A stretch of DNA of 64,000 bases from Diphasiastrum complanatum. Its lineage: Eukaryota; Streptophyta; Lycopodiopsida; Lycopodiales; Lycopodiaceae. Below are positions 21,179-33,411 of this stretch, piece by piece; positions within the stretch are counted from its first letter, which is position 1; each line of letters begins with the position of its first letter. The position numbers and the translations under genes were made by a program. The notes under the pieces are model-generated. The model searched no databases. It saw only the letters and a list, made by a program, of their open reading frames with translations, and was not told where the DNA came from. The stretch covers positions 45,601,346 through 45,665,345 of the forward strand of contig CM055096.1 of assembly GCA_029204225.1 (NCBI GenBank), in the 5' to 3' direction.

Positions 21179-22372
21179 TTCGCACAGCAGGAGAGCTTTG
21201 ATGCTCTCAAAACAGCCTTAGCTACAGCACCAGTTCTAAAGGTCATCGACCCCAATCAGCCATTTGTGGTCGAAACAGATGCTAGCGACTTTGCAGTGGG
21301 TGCTGTGCTAACTCAGGGTGGACGACCAGTTGCGTTCGAGAGTAAAAAACTCGAGCCAACTCAGACTAGGTACAGTGCCTATGAAAAGAAACTCTTTTCT
21401 ATAGTCCATGCCCTTAAGACTTGGAGGCATTATTTGTATGGTGCTCGTTGGGAAGAGTTGATGCAAGAGTTTGACATGTCTATCAAATATAGACGTGGAA
21501 AATTCAATACAGTAGTAGATGCCCTTAGCAGAATGCCTATGATAAACGAGCTGAGTTTTACTCAGATTCGTAATGAGTTACTCGAGTCCTTAAGAGGGAA
21601 ATGCCAGCATGATGCATTCTTCTTTACTATCTGGAACTCAGTCCAGAGCAGACAGTTACAGACTCCAGAACCAGTTCCCGGGGCTGGTGCCAGTTCATCC
21701 AAGAATACGGCAGCTTCCGTTGAGGATGATGATGAGTCCAAGTATACGTCGTCAGATGACGTTGAGGATTCTGAGCCTGTATTACCCAAGCAAACCCCAG
21801 TGGTTGAGGGTCAGTTGACTCAAGGATTCAAATGGAAACAGTATTCCATTCAGGATGAGTACTTGCTCTATAGAGATAAAGTATGTGTCCCCAATTCAGA
21901 GGATTATAGGCAGCAGGTCCTATATGAATGTCATGACAATCCTAGTGTGGGACACCCAGGCATACAGAAGACCTATGAGCTTCTTCGTAGGCAATTTTTC
22001 TGGCCCAGTATGAAAAAGGACGTCCACCAGTATGTAACCAGTTGCCAGAAATGTCAAGTAAACAAAGCAGAGCGTTTAAAGGCAGGAGGGTTATTGCATC
22101 CCTTAGAAATACCAGCTGGTAAATGGGAGAGTATCTCCAGGGATTTTATAATAGGCCTGCCTAAAACCCAAAAGGGTAATGACGCTATATGGGTCATAGT
22201 TGACCGTCTGACCAAAATGGCTCATTTCATTCCGACCCTTAATATGAGTACCACCGACCATCCACAGACGGACGGTCAAACAGAGAGGGTAAATCAGGTG
22301 CTGGAGGATATGCTTCGTGCATACGTCAGCAAGAAGCAGACTAATTGGGAGGAGTATCTCTCGATATAAGTT
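21179..22372 (+). pseudogene. GypC RNase H and integrase, both internally deleted
   Basis: RNase H starts VVETDASDFAVGAVLTQGG and runs to HALKTWRHYLYGA. It then jumps to WEELMQEFDMSIKYRRGK, so the DxQAL central part is missing. The integrase zinc domain is complete (HDNPSVGHPGIQ ... CQKCQVNKAE) and the core begins RDFIIGLPKTQKGNDAIWV. After HFIPT it jumps to STTDHPQTDGQTERVNQ, skipping the second catalytic Asp. Both deletions keep the frame. Confidence 0.9.
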
Positions 22373-22929
22373 TATGCTGATGTACGGTTTTCAGCCACGT
22401 TCACCTACAGTTGTAGGGTTTAAACAAGAAAAAGTTGAAGCAGCCGAGCCAGGCATTATGCAGATCCACACAGACGGGATGTGCAGTTCTCCACTGGTGA
22501 GAAAGTCTACTTGAGAGTCCCAATCGACTCTAAAACCCTCAAATCAGGAGTGTGTGCTAAGTTGTCTCCAAGGTATTGTGGTCCCTTTACCATCAGTAGG
22601 AGACTAGGCGAGGTCACCTATGAACTAGAACTCCCACACAGCAGTAAGGTTTTTCCAGTCTTTCATGTAAGTCAGTTACGAAAGGCCTTAACCAGATCAG
22701 ACAATCTGGTGGGGACAGTGTTCTAGTTCTCCCATTGGATCCTCAGCAACCTCCACATGAAGCAGAGGAGATTCTTGATAGTAGAGAGACGCAGACTCGT
22801 CATACTCTATACCGAGAATATCTGGTTAAGTGGAATGATCAGCCTGTTGAGAATGCCACTTGGGAAAGAGGCAACGTCCTTCGCAAGATTTTTTCAGACT
22901 TTGTCTTAGAGGACCAAGACGGTTCTTAA
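22373..22929 (+). pseudogene. GypC integrase C-terminus and chromodomain
   Basis: After a frameshift the text continues LMYGFQPRSPTVVGFK, GEKVYLRVPIDSKTLKSG and PRYCGPFTISRRLGEVTYEL. It ends in a chromodomain (YREYLVKWNDQPVENATWE). The final residues DQDGS stop just before the polypurine tract. Confidence 0.88.
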
Positions 22930-22940
22930 GGGGGGGAGAG
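22930..22940 (+). promoter_or_regulatory. GypC polypurine tract
   Basis: GGGGGGGAGAG lies immediately before the 3' LTR head TGTTACGAGC. Confidence 0.88.
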
Positions 22941-23293
22941 TGTTACGAGCTCGTAACCAGTGCCGAACCCTAGGGAACAAAGATAGGTCAGATACCACAG
23001 TCAGGGTCGTGTCCAACGTACATGACCAACAGGGCAAGACAGTGTGAGTAGTGTGCCCCAGCACGGTCCATAGCCATGGCGGGCCTAACACAGCCTAGGG
23101 ACCCTGTCAGCAGGATAGGGCCCCCAGTTGGGTCCCGACGTGCAGTCGGCCACGTCAGTGCCACGTGGCCGACACTTGGCAGTTGCATGCTACCTCACAC
23201 TGGGCTAGGAGGGGCTTACTCTATATCAGGGAGTAGGCAAGGTTGGGTGGATCAGTTAGTGTTTGCCCTATTGTGGTGTTAGGATCTATTACA
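22941..23293 (+). repeat. GypC 3' LTR (353 bp)
   Basis: It matches 17378-17735, lacking a few bases (CAGTC region near 23190). The outer flank GGAAG is the target duplication. Confidence 0.95.
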
Positions 23294-23520
23294 GGAAGCT
23301 TCCTTTTGCTTCCTCTGGGCTATAAGTAGGGAATTTGAGTCATTTGTCATTCAGCTGATGATATTGATCTCTCTCTTTAGTCTCCTTAATCTCTCTCTTT
23401 CCTGCTTTCTAGGGCTAAGTCTTGCTTATGTGCTGCTTTCATAGCTTAAGTCTTGCTTATGTGATGCTTTCTTAGCTTAGCTCTAGATCAGCTGTGGCTC
23501 TATTCGTAACTACAGGTACT
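23294..23520 (+). repeat. GypB 3' LTR, right part
   Basis: The sequence resumes with GGAAGCTTCCTTTT and GGGCTATAAGTAGG, matching 13523-13680. The true outer end is not certain. I place it near ACTACA at about 23515. Confidence 0.75.
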
Positions 23521-24579
23521 TGCAAAAATAGGCTTCTATGGCTACTAAAGCTATAGGCTTCTATGGGCTTCTACAAATTACCCAGGTAGCGTATTTCCCA
23601 AACTACAAATTTCCTAGGCTCCACAAATTTCACAGAATTCCCATTTCCTAGGCTTCTACGGATTTCCCACTATTTTTTAAAGCAAGAAACTCAATCTAGC
23701 TCAAAGGATTTCCTAAGTAGCATATTTGAGGTATTTCTAATGAATATCAATAAAGAAAACAAAAGAAATATAAATCAAACAAAGTTTTAGAAAATCAAAA
23801 AATACGTATAGAGCAAGTACAAAATGCATTATGTACACACGTGTGAAATCCTTACTCACTTTGTTCGTCAATTATATGCACAAACATATGTACAAATTGA
23901 CTTTCATACATTTGTACAAAAACACACAGTTTTTATACAGCTTCAATGTGTTTCGCATTTGAAAGGCCATCCATGTACATAGCTGATTTTAAGATCCTTT
24001 TTCATACCAAGTAAATTGAACATATGCCTTGCTTTTAAAAAGAAGCCTAGTTCATCCATACAACCTCTTGATACAAGAGAACATGAGATTTATATAATTG
24101 GTCAAAGATGTTTGAGACAAGACTTGTGTTTTGTTGCGTAAAAGCTCATAGATCAATGTCTTTGAGAAACCAGGGTAAAATTTGATCCACCAATGTACTA
24201 GTTGACAAAAATGTTTAAAATTGTGACTATGATAATTAAGAGCACTATGGCACATAGCATCGAGTAACAATATTGACCAGCAAATTGGTGATTGCACAAC
24301 AATCTCCAAATAAGATCATTGTGCTATCAACAATTGGTATAAAATGAATCATAGACCCATTGGCAATGAGCGTCCTACAAAGAACTCAAGAACATCAAAA
24401 TCATAAACTACAAGAAGATATAGTTATTCCACTTGGAAGTGTTTTAGAGGCCCCTAAGGTAACCTCCTAGTTAGTTGCAAGATATGGTTAGGGCATATAT
24501 CATCATGGCATGCAAACCAAGAGAACCTACGCTCTACCTCTTAGCCCCTAGCCTAGTCAACCTAAAGTTCGCACTACAT
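23521..24579. other. Intron sequence, no clear feature
   Basis: The stretch begins with a run of short degenerate repeats (GGCTTCTATGG-like, 23530-23670) and then AT-rich unique sequence. No frame shows a recognisable domain. Confidence 0.4.
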
Positions 24580-26118
24580 CTGAATTTACATATGAACAGG
24601 GCACTGTCCACTTTCTCCAACCTTATTTGACATCTATATTGATACGTTGAAGGCCAATCTTAATGCAGATGATGGAGGTGGGCTAATAACTATCGCATCA
24701 TGTCATCAGACTTTTGTTATATGTTGTTGATGTTAGCCAAAACAATACAGATCTTGCAGAAAACATTTACAAGCTCTCCAACCTTTGAGTGCAAACTCTA
24801 GTCTTTTTGTTAACATTCATGAAACGAAAGTTATGGTTTTTCATTCCAACAAGGATGGTGCTCCACCATTACTCTTTAAAGGGGGAGCCATTGGAGTTGT
24901 TCATGAATAAAAGTACTTCGGAATTCAACTCACATATAGTTATCGGTGGCATACATGTGTAGATAAGCACATTACAAGTGGCTGGAAATCTTGTTTTACT
25001 ATGGAGGCTGAGTGCACAAAAGAGGTTTCTAACCACATATTCAGGAGTGAGAGAGACGACTACGACACTACTTGCAGAGACAGATATTCTCCCAATTGAG
25101 TTTATTACCATCCTTTGCACAATCACTTATCTGCAGAAGCATGATACCCAAACAAAACTTGCTAATATCATAGCTCACCACAATCAGCAATCTCAAGGCT
25201 TAACTTCTGTTTGGTGGCTTGGCATTCATAGATGGCTTGCAATTTGGAGCATTCAACTAAATGCTTTAAATTTGTTGCCCAAAAAGAATATTGCCTTGAA
25301 AGGTATTCTCAAACATCAATACATCAATGTTACGTGGAAGGAGCCTCTAAAACGCACACTTACAAAAATAGAAATCACATCAATAAGAATCCTCTTTCAG
25401 AAGTCATTGTAAAATCAAAATTTAAATCAAATGGGTAGACCCCAACCCAAGCACAACCACTACTAGACATGTGCCACACAGAAACAGCACATGTTGACAT
25501 GTGGCCCCCGTCAAAGCGTGTATGCATGACAAAGGATACCCATCGATGGTCGTTGGTGCTAAGTTTTAATCGGGATTTAGGGATTTTTACAACCTACGTT
25601 GCTTATTGATTTTTACATTAGTCATCAACAGCCTATATGGAGATCAAAGGCCTACCTTTAAAAGGCATTCTCACTCTTTTATTGCTCTTTGGCATAATGA
25701 TTTTTGCAAAATATGTGGACATCCTCTATTGCCATCTAGTGATTAGTTTTTGAGAGATTCTACAATGGTTTTATACACTTGTGCTCTACTTCATACACTT
25801 TTTTGGTATAAGAGAGCCAAGTTGCCAGCTGAATACTATTGTGAATGCTTTGGCTTGCCCACAAAAATTTTCCAAAAGCTTTTAGGATCTTGCCACATTT
25901 CTGAAATTATATCTTGTTGGTTACAAACGAAGGCTGATTTTTTACTCAAAATCAATTGCTTGTATGCACAAAAAGCCTCCCCAAACCCCCGATTTTGTTT
26001 TGACTTTCTTCTAGCATCTATACATTCTTTGTCAAACCCAGGAGTAAATTTTTCAGCAGTTATCATGATAGCTTTACAAAGGTTTTTGTATTTGCTAGAG
26101 ACATCATTTTCTCCATAG
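24580..26118 (+). pseudogene. Old LINE relic: RT thumb to C-terminal zinc knuckle
   Basis: Shifted frames read HETKVMVFHSNKDGAPPLLF, EYKYFGIQLTYSYRWHTCV and RETTTTLLAETDILPIEF. These are the post-RT thumb and connection of a LINE, in the same order as LINE-1 but much more diverged. Near 25690-25740 a CKICGHPL motif and following text look like the C-terminal zinc knuckle, and 25750-26118 is an open frame of unclear origin. It is far older than LINE-1 and LINE-2. Confidence 0.6.
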
Positions 26119-26768
26119 CTACAGGATAGGTCGTGCCATGCCCACAATCTAACCTTATATTCAGAAAAGGGGCCAAAGGGCCTATCTCAACTGTGAATTG
26201 ATTGCGAATATGAGGGGTTGGGGCCCTCGTGGTATTAAACCATAATTAATGGCTTGGAGGCCTAAAACCCATGGTGGTAAATTTATATGGAACTAGCATT
26301 GACTCATAAGTCAATGATAGATATGGCCTGATCCATCACTCAGGAAAAATGGAATAGTTATAATCAAACTTAACAAAAAAGGGTACAAACAAGCAAACTT
26401 ACATACCAAACTTTGGTAAGGATTCTATACCAAATACCTAGATTGTTCAATGCTCATAGGCACAATGAGACATGAGCCCCTGTGGGAATAGAATACTCGT
26501 AACTCTAAAGTCTGCTAATTGTCATGTTGTGATTGGTCAATATTATAAACATAAATGTACTCTCAATTGCTCCAAGTAAAAGTATTGGTTTAGTCTGTTC
26601 CAACGTTCTTCAACATGAAGTGTAACAAAAGACATACATCCTTCTCCAATATTTAATCTATATTATTATAAGAGCTAGAATTTGATTGTGTGTACTGATA
26701 ACCATTCAAACTATAATCACATGTATTCAAAGAGATTGTCACGCATATAACAAGAAGCATTCCAATAC
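26119..26768. other. Intron sequence, no clear feature
   Basis: AT-rich; I see no gene or repeat. Confidence 0.4.
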
Positions 26769-26831
26769 CATTTCATCATTTTTGAAGTTTTCCAACTTCA
26801 AAAGCTTGCCAGTTGTGAGAATTTCATGAAT
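26769..26831 (-). CDS. POLL: DNA polymerase lambda exon: end of the 8-kDa domain
   Basis: These 21 codons read IHEILTTGKLLKLENFKNDE plus M. The acceptor is TGCAG (26833-26832) and the donor is ATG|GTATTG (26769/26768); both are phase 0. The segment continues the helix-hairpin-helix of the preceding exon (..SMHDH|IHEIL) and leads into VRTITLFG at 12275. The following intron is 14.5 kb long and holds MITE-1, GypB, GypC and a LINE relic. Confidence 0.9.
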
Positions 26832-28605
26832 CTGCAAACAGAAAATGACATATGAGTGTTGGAAACTTGACTTTGACAGCTAGATTTAAAAATCAAGACA
26901 AAATCTTAAAAGCATGTTGTCTTCTCAAGTGTATTGCAAGTACAAAGAATTATGAAGGAGGGTATTCTCTATGCCTACATTTATATATCGATATTAAAAC
27001 TACAATGAAGTAGCACGAGTTGAGTGCTACATTTACAAGAATTCTTAAAGCCAATACATTCTCTCGTACTAGCACAACAATGATGAGATGACGTCTCTGA
27101 TGTGGACTCAACGATACTAACAAGAAGAGGGGCAAATTCTACAGGCACGATTTGATTCAAAGGACATGGAGAATACAACTAACCTCCCTGAGGATGAGCT
27201 CCATTGAACTAGATGCTGAAATTTGGCAACAATAGTCTATTTTAAACTTTTTTTCTACCTTGGAATATAACCTATTCACATCTCTTTTTTGTTAGTTATT
27301 TTGCACATTCTCAGCACCTACCTCTCATAAACTCAACTTATACACATCTATCAAATAGCAATTGAGAACCAAAGGAATATATTAGCTTTTGGAACTTTGA
27401 TAAATTTTTCTTTCTTTCGTTTGAGGTTTTTGGTAGTCCACCTTCGCATTATATTTTTTTTCTCTTTGTCAAATTATTGACTATCCACAAAAACACCATC
27501 TTTTGTTAAAGATTCCTTCTGCTGCTACTAATCTCTATATCCAATGTTTGTCTCAACCTAATTCATGTTCTCATTCATGATCTATTACAAGTCACAATGC
27601 TCCATAGACGACCCAACCAGACTTACCAACTAAGGGAGCATAGAAAATGCCACTCTAGCAAAGTTGTAAGCTTAAAAAATAGAATAACATCTACTGGTAG
27701 CTCATGCATCTATAGACCATGACCACCTATACACACCAAACAACCTTGATGATGTGCTTTCATTCCCTACAATTGTACCGCCCACACAATCACTCATCTC
27801 CAAGCCACATTTTTTTTATCCAAACACAAGGAGATGATATTCACATGCATTCTGACTTCCCAGAGGCTGTGGACTTGAACCCTCACTCCAAGAGCAAGCC
27901 TCTACTATAATCACTTGCCAGAACACAAACCGCAATAAGACACAACTCCTCCACCTCTAAGGGCATTCACCCTTGTACAACCGCGCATCTATGGATCAGT
28001 GATGTACAAGCCAACGCAAAACCTTGATAGATTTATTGAAGATTATCCCTGATTCAAATCTAACTTAGCCAGGGAACGGGCGCCAATGGTACATACTAAC
28101 TAGCTAACTTGTTCTTTAAGTTTTGCAATAACTTTCACCTTCAAAGCAACCCACAACTAGAAAAAGTCTGATCCATGGTTGAACCAGCTTTGGCTTTGCA
28201 GCCAACTGGATACATGTTCCAAATCTCTGAAAAATCAACTGCAAAGACTATTCTTTGTACACAGTAACGAGCTTGACAATGTGAGTTGGACTAAGATTGG
28301 CTTTATTTGTGTATAGATATGCCTAGAGTTGTCTTGATTCAAATCCAAATAGATTCAATCTCATGCATGCTTGCTAACAAAATATGTATGAAATAAACAT
28401 TTCCCAAAATTGTGCATTCAAAAAGCAAAATTATGGAGATCAAAAAAATGACTCTGCTCAGATTCAAAGCACCGTTAAATATGGATTGTCTAGCTCAAAA
28501 TTTTAAACCGATGCAAATGTCATATTTAAAGTTATAAAAAATCTATACACAACTTTTAATATTATGAACCTAACAATAAGCACCTACAAGAGTGATAAGA
28601 CTTAC
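26832..28605 (-). other. POLL intron, 1774 bp
   Basis: This lies between the exons 28606-28736 and 26769-26831. It has GT at the donor (CAT|GTAAGT) and AG at the acceptor. No transposon is recognised in it. Confidence 0.7.
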
Positions 28606-28736
28606 ATGATCATGCATAGATTTACCAATAGTCGGTAAACCCTTGACTTCATCAGCACTTGTTATTTTAAAAGGTACTTTCTCCAAAACAGTCAATGCCT
28701 TATAGTAGCTAAATGATCGTCGATCGTCTCCAATAG
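28606..28736 (-). CDS. POLL: DNA polymerase lambda exon: 8-kDa domain with first helix-hairpin-helix
   Basis: After two bases that complete a split Ala codon, 43 codons read IGDDRRSFSYYKALTVLEKV and PFKITSADEVKGLPTIGKSM, then HDH. GLPTIGKSM is the HhH of the 8-kDa domain, which binds the 5' end of a gap. The consensus donor CAT|GTAAGT lies at 28606/28605, and the acceptor TAAG at 28738-28737. The phase (2) fits the preceding exon exactly. The position that aligns with the 5'-dRP lyase Lys of Pol beta appears to be His here; this alignment is by eye. Confidence 0.93.
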
Positions 28737-28876
28737 CTTAGCACACAAAACAAAAATTAGACTCTCACAGCCAATCACAAGAACAGAAGCACATCAACAT
28801 ACAACAGGATTTTTATTCCGAAAATTTCAAGCACATTAACAAATTATCATCAGTGCATCTAGAGCAAGATTTTCAC

Positions 28877-28958
28877 CATCTGTATAGATATTCTTGAGCT
28901 CCTCAAACGGTGTAGTGATATCCTTATTCAAGTCTGGAGGAGCATAGACATGAGGCAC
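28877..28958 (-). CDS. POLL: DNA polymerase lambda exon: linker into the 8-kDa domain
   Basis: 27 codons plus one base read VPHVYAPPDLNKDITTPFEE and LKNIYTD. PPDLN followed by a helix up to NIY is the start of the polymerase part in plant Pol lambda. The acceptor is GTAG (28960-28959) and the donor is GATG|GTGAAA (28877/28876). The single extra G plus CT from the next exon gives Ala, restoring the expected A-I-G-D-D. The intron to the next exon is only 140 bp. Confidence 0.9.
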
Positions 28959-29386
28959 CTACAATGTTTATAGTGTTCATGAATTCATCTTCTACACCCT
29001 AAATAACATTACACCCTAAAACACCAAGAACATGAATAAACACAACTCCAAAGTCTTCTAAACAAACAATGTTCCAAATAGTGAACTACAATGCCAACTA
29101 CCATGAGGGGATAAAACCTATATCGATAACTCTGATCTTCTAAAATACTTAGCCAAAGGCTAGAAGTCGAATAAGCCATACCAACCGAGGTCAAAATGCA
29201 CACAACATACTCCAATGAAATTTGAAACAGCGCAATCCCATGTTCTTCCAACATTATGTTCAAAATCTTGGGGATACTAGAAACAGCTATTACATTAACC
29301 TAAATGAAAGGGCTAGTTGAGTCCTTTTGATGTAAGTCCCATCAAAGATCCGTTAGCATTAACAATTGATTCTTACCCCTTAATGA
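28959..29386. other. Intron sequence before CopC
   Basis: No feature is recognised. This is the 3' end of a 12.9-kb POLL intron. Confidence 0.5.
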
Positions 29387-30038
29387 TGTTACTAGGATTA
29401 TGGGGCAGCCTGCATGCTAGTATTAGGGGCCCTAATCTATTTCTAGTATACTTAGTTAGAATAGATGTTGAATTTTGCTAGATATGGATTTTTACCATAT
29501 TTAGGTACAAGACTATGGCAATTGCTTTTGCATCTACAGTAATTGCTTGTGAACTTTTAGACTAGGAGAATACTATAAGGGGTAGTGCCCTCCTAAACTT
29601 ACAAACATAAGAGTGTTGAGAGAGAGATATCGTTGTTATTGATCTACACGAGTTCCTACTAAATTAATTGAGTGTGTTTCTTTGGTGCTAGTCTTTCTTT
29701 CTTCAATTGCATTCACTAAGAATATTCAAGCATCTTAATTTGCACATTGCTCAGATCATCTAGCCTCAGATTTCCACTACAATCTCACTATGATTGCTAG
29801 ATTGGTAATTGCTCCTTGATACACTATGATCAAAAAACAAAATGCATTCAACACAACTCGAAGCACATCTGGAGTAGTAAATAAAATTAGTTGCATTTAC
29901 AAAAAGAAAAATCAAGCATAGATTGATGCTTCTACTAGAGAGTGAAAAACAGTCACTATAGATCTCAAAATTGCATCTCATAAAGTGTGTAGTACAATAA
30001 AACTCAGTCAACTCCAATCTTGGATTGTAATCATTCCA
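29387..30038 (+). repeat. Probable CopC 5' LTR
   Basis: The stretch begins TGTTACTAGG and ends CATTCCA, three bases before a tRNA-Met primer site and about 270 bp before a copia gag start. No second LTR copy was found in the window, so the left border is inferred. Confidence 0.6.
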
Positions 30039-30041
30039 TTA

Positions 30042-30053
30042 TGGTATCAAAGC
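30042..30053 (+). promoter_or_regulatory. CopC primer-binding site
   Basis: TGGTATCAAAGC differs by one base from the initiator-Met primer site seen in CopA and CopB. Confidence 0.75.
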
Positions 30054-30311
30054 AACCCGATATGAGCACCAAGTCACATATAAGAAGAAGTCTACAAAAG
30101 GATCTCAAGTCAAAGAAAACTCTATATTTAGTTGGACAGCAAAAAACTATTTGATGATTTTTATCATCTCAAGTTTTCTTATTCGCAACATTTTCCAGAT
30201 TGTTGGAAATTCTATTAACTTATTCGTTTACAAGCTTAGATAGTTCTATACCTGTCTTTACATATTGAAGCCATTGCAAAGTCAACAGGGTGTAATTACA
30301 ATTTGCTTGAA

Positions 30312-30567
30312 GATGGCTGATCTTCATGAGTCGGTGTTACCAGAATCAAGTAAACTAGATGGAATTAACTACAGTCTATGGAAGTTTAAGATGCGGAACA
30401 TCCTTATGAATAAGTCATAGAAATCTTCTAGTGAAAGATAATGCTATTCCATTAAATAGAAATGTTGCAGGACCTAAGGAGGCTCGGGACATACTCAAAA
30501 GTATATACGAAACAGTTAACCAATCACGTGTATTGTATCTGACTAACAAGCTACATACTTTGAAGAT
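30312..30567 (+). pseudogene. CopC gag, N-terminal part
   Basis: The frame starts MADLHESVLPESSKLDGIN and continues WKFKMRNILMNKS. After decay it reads EARDILKSIYETVNQ and RVLYLTNKLHTLKM. The similarity to CopA gag is clear. At about 30567 it switches to CopB sequence of the opposite strand. The matching rest of CopC gag is at 35.3-35.65 kb on the minus strand. Confidence 0.85.
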
Positions 30568-33411
30568 GAATCCAATATCAAACCATCCTGCACAGTTTGC
30601 CAATACCACTTGGGAAACTTCTTCCTTGCAGTTGGTGATGAAGACGGTGAATAGGGCTCAACATATTTGCCCCTTTCCTTCTGCTTCCTAGCCTCCTCGG
30701 ATTCTTCCTCTATGATCATCCTAAGGCTCCCCAATATATGGATGTGGATCATCAAGTATTGGCAGAAATTCACTTGTACCATCCTCCATCTCAAGTTCCT
30801 CGTTTGATCTTCTTCAAAGATCACATCTCGACTTATGATCCTCTTCTTGCTAGTAAGATCGTAAAGTCGGTAAGCTTTGCTTTCATCACTGTATCCCAAG
30901 AAAATACACCTTGCTGATTTTGCATACATCTTCTTCCTGTTATCCTTGGAAATATGGGCATAGGCCGTACAACCAAACACTCGCAAAGCGCCCACCTTGG
31001 TTGGGCTTAATGCCGCTAAATGCCTCTTCTGGAGTCCTGCCTTCCACAGCTTTAGTTAGACTTCTATTCAACGGAAACACTGTTGTGTGCATTGCCTCGC
31101 CCCAAAAAGAGTTGGGCAACCCCTTTGCCTTGAGCATGCACCTTGCACACTCCACAATAGTTCGGTTCTTTCTCTCGGCTATGTCGTTTTGCTGAGGGGT
31201 ATGAGGAGCTATAAGCTGCCTTTTGATTCCATTGGCCTTGCAAAATTCCACAAATTATGTCTTAATGAACTCTCCACCACCGTCTGACCTAAGCATCTTT
31301 ATCTTCTTTCCTGAATGTTCTTCTACCAAAGCTTTGAAATGTAGAAAGTACTTGAATGCTTCAGAATTTAACTTCAAGAAATAAATCCAAATCTTGCGTG
31401 AGAAGTCATCAATAAAGGTCATAAAGTAAAATGCCCCCCCTGCAAATTTGGTTTGGGTTGGCCCCCACAAATCTGAATGTAACAAGTCAAGTATGCATGC
31501 TGCCCTGGTGGTGCTCTCCTTGGGAAACTTGTCTTTGATGATTTCCAATAGCACAAGCCTCACAAACTGAAGAGCTTGGCTTAACAACTGGAAGCCCCTC
31601 CACCATATGATGCTGGTTCAACACCTGCATGCTTTGGTAGCCAAGATGTCCATACCTCTCATGCCACAACCTATCCACATCACTTCCTTTTGCTGTATAA
31701 GCATGCTGACTAGGGATAGAAGTGTACAACCTGTATAGATTATCTTCCTGCAATCCTTTGGCCACAATCTTCATATTATCACTCAAGTCCAACACAAGAC
31801 AAGAAGTAGCATCAAATTCTACTTTCATATTTTGTTGAGTGATAGCTACTACTGAAAGAAGATTTTTAGCAAGTCCTGGTACATATAAGACATTCTTAAT
31901 GACTTTGACTTCTCCTGATGGAAGCTTTACAGGTATTGTGCCCTTTCCCTTGACCTTGTGTGTTGAGTTGTCACCTAGGCACACCTCTTGCCCATTACAA
32001 ATCCCCACAAAGGTATCAAACCAATCCCTATGAGGGGTCATGTGCTTTGAAGCACCTGAGTCAATGTACCAACCACCTATTGTAGCTTGTGAGGCCAATG
32101 CAACAGAGAATAACTCAGCTTGCCTTATGTGACTCTACTCCGCTCTTGCAACACTCTCAACAACATTTCCTCCCTGCTTCGCAAGCTTCTTCCTGCACTC
32201 AAAAGCAAAGTGTCCATATTTACCACAGTAATTGCAATTCCCCTTCCTTCGAGGTGTGGAAGAAGTATTCGTGGAGGGATGTGCTTCTCGCATGTGCAAG
32301 TTCTCCATTCCTTGCTCAAGTGTTTGTGGTGCTCCTTTGTTCTTGCCTTTACCTTTCTTCTTATTCTTGGCTGGATTTCGCTTCTTCTTAGAAGCAAAGG
32401 CATGCTCCTGAAAATCTTCCCTCTTGGAGAGATTAACTCTCCTCATCTCCTCCTGTAACAAGAGACCATAGACTTCTTCATAGGTAGGGATCTTCTCCCT
32501 CACATATATCATCATCACAAAGTTCTGATAAGCATATGACAAGCTATTCAGAACTATTGGCACCAAGTCTTTGTCAGCAATAGACTCTCCAAGCACAGGA
32601 AGCTGATATCTAAGATCTTGAATCTTAGTAAGATGATCAGTAACTGTCTCCCCTATCTCCATTCAGAGAGTATACAACTTGTTCTTCAAGTAGAGAAACC
32701 TACAATGCACAAAGAACGTGCCATGCATCTACAGGCCCTTTGGCTGACCTGATTAGAGGAATCACATTATCCCTCACTGGCATGTTGATGATCCTGTGTG
32801 TCCTTTTCCCCTCTCTTGATATAGTCCTTAAGTTCAAGTTCAGATGTTGGAACAGGCTCCTCACCTGTCACAAGCTTCCAACATTCTTTCTCTTCAAGAA
32901 TGTTCTTGATCTTGAATTTCCAAATGCTAAAGTTAGTGCCATCAAGTCGGTTGGCTTCACTCAGCATGCTCTCTGCAAGACTAGACATAGCTGGATAGAA
33001 ATAAAACACAAAAGGTAAACTGGGGTTTTTCACCCAACTAGGGTATGCAACCACTTGCTCAATAACCCTCAACTTCTGGATTTGAAACTATCCCCCTGTA
33101 TGGCTGTCCTACCCCTCGTCCAAGATCCACTCAGAACTTTCACTGAAGTCCCCACTATAGAAAGCGCCCTCCTACAGTCCTGGCTGTCCAAAAAATCTCA
33201 AAAAAATTTCTCCCAAATTATAAATTTTTTGGCTCACTGTACTCCCCTTGCCAACAGTACTCCAACCATGCAGATAGCACAGAGATCAAATGCCCCTACA
33301 AAAAGTGCGCCCTCCTCAAAGATAAGCTGCTCTCCAAGAATGGCAGGAATCTGATCAAAATAGGTCCAAGCTTTCACCACACCACAGGCAACATAACCTG
33401 CTCTGATACCA
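30568..33411 (-). pseudogene. CopB: leader, gag, protease and integrase (inverted half)
   Basis: Read from 33411 down, this half holds the PBS, the gag start MSSLAESMLSEANRLDGTN (33072-32993) and gag with the CCHC knuckle CNYCGKYGHFAFEC. The protease is complete, with the D-S-G-A site (GGWYIDSGASKHMTPH). Integrase follows, with WHERYGHLGYQSMQVLN, Asp in LHSDLWGP, Asp in MLRSDGGGEF and Glu in NDIAERKNRT. It stops in WYWQTVQDGLIL at about 30568. Stops include one after GGGEFIKT. The RT half is found at 35673 on the plus strand. Confidence 0.9.
33400..33411 (-). promoter_or_regulatory. CopB primer-binding site (initiator tRNA-Met)
   Basis: The minus strand reads TGGTATCAGAGC next to the LTR end. 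Confidence 0.92.

Larger units (their letters stand above)
17378..23293 (+). mobile_element. GypC: Ty3/gypsy chromovirus nested in the GypB LTR
   Basis: This is a structurally complete element. It has a 5' LTR (17378-17735), initiator-Met PBS, gag, zinc knuckle, protease, RT, RNase H, integrase, chromodomain, polypurine tract and 3' LTR (22941-23293), with target duplication GGAAG. The two LTRs are nearly identical apart from a few changes and a small indel, so insertion was recent relative to GypB. Internal stops, frameshifts and deletions in RNase H and integrase make it non-autonomous. Confidence 0.95.

Noticed and set aside
24052-24309. Minus frame of 85 codons in the intron
   Set aside because: AT-rich, no domain and no splice context.
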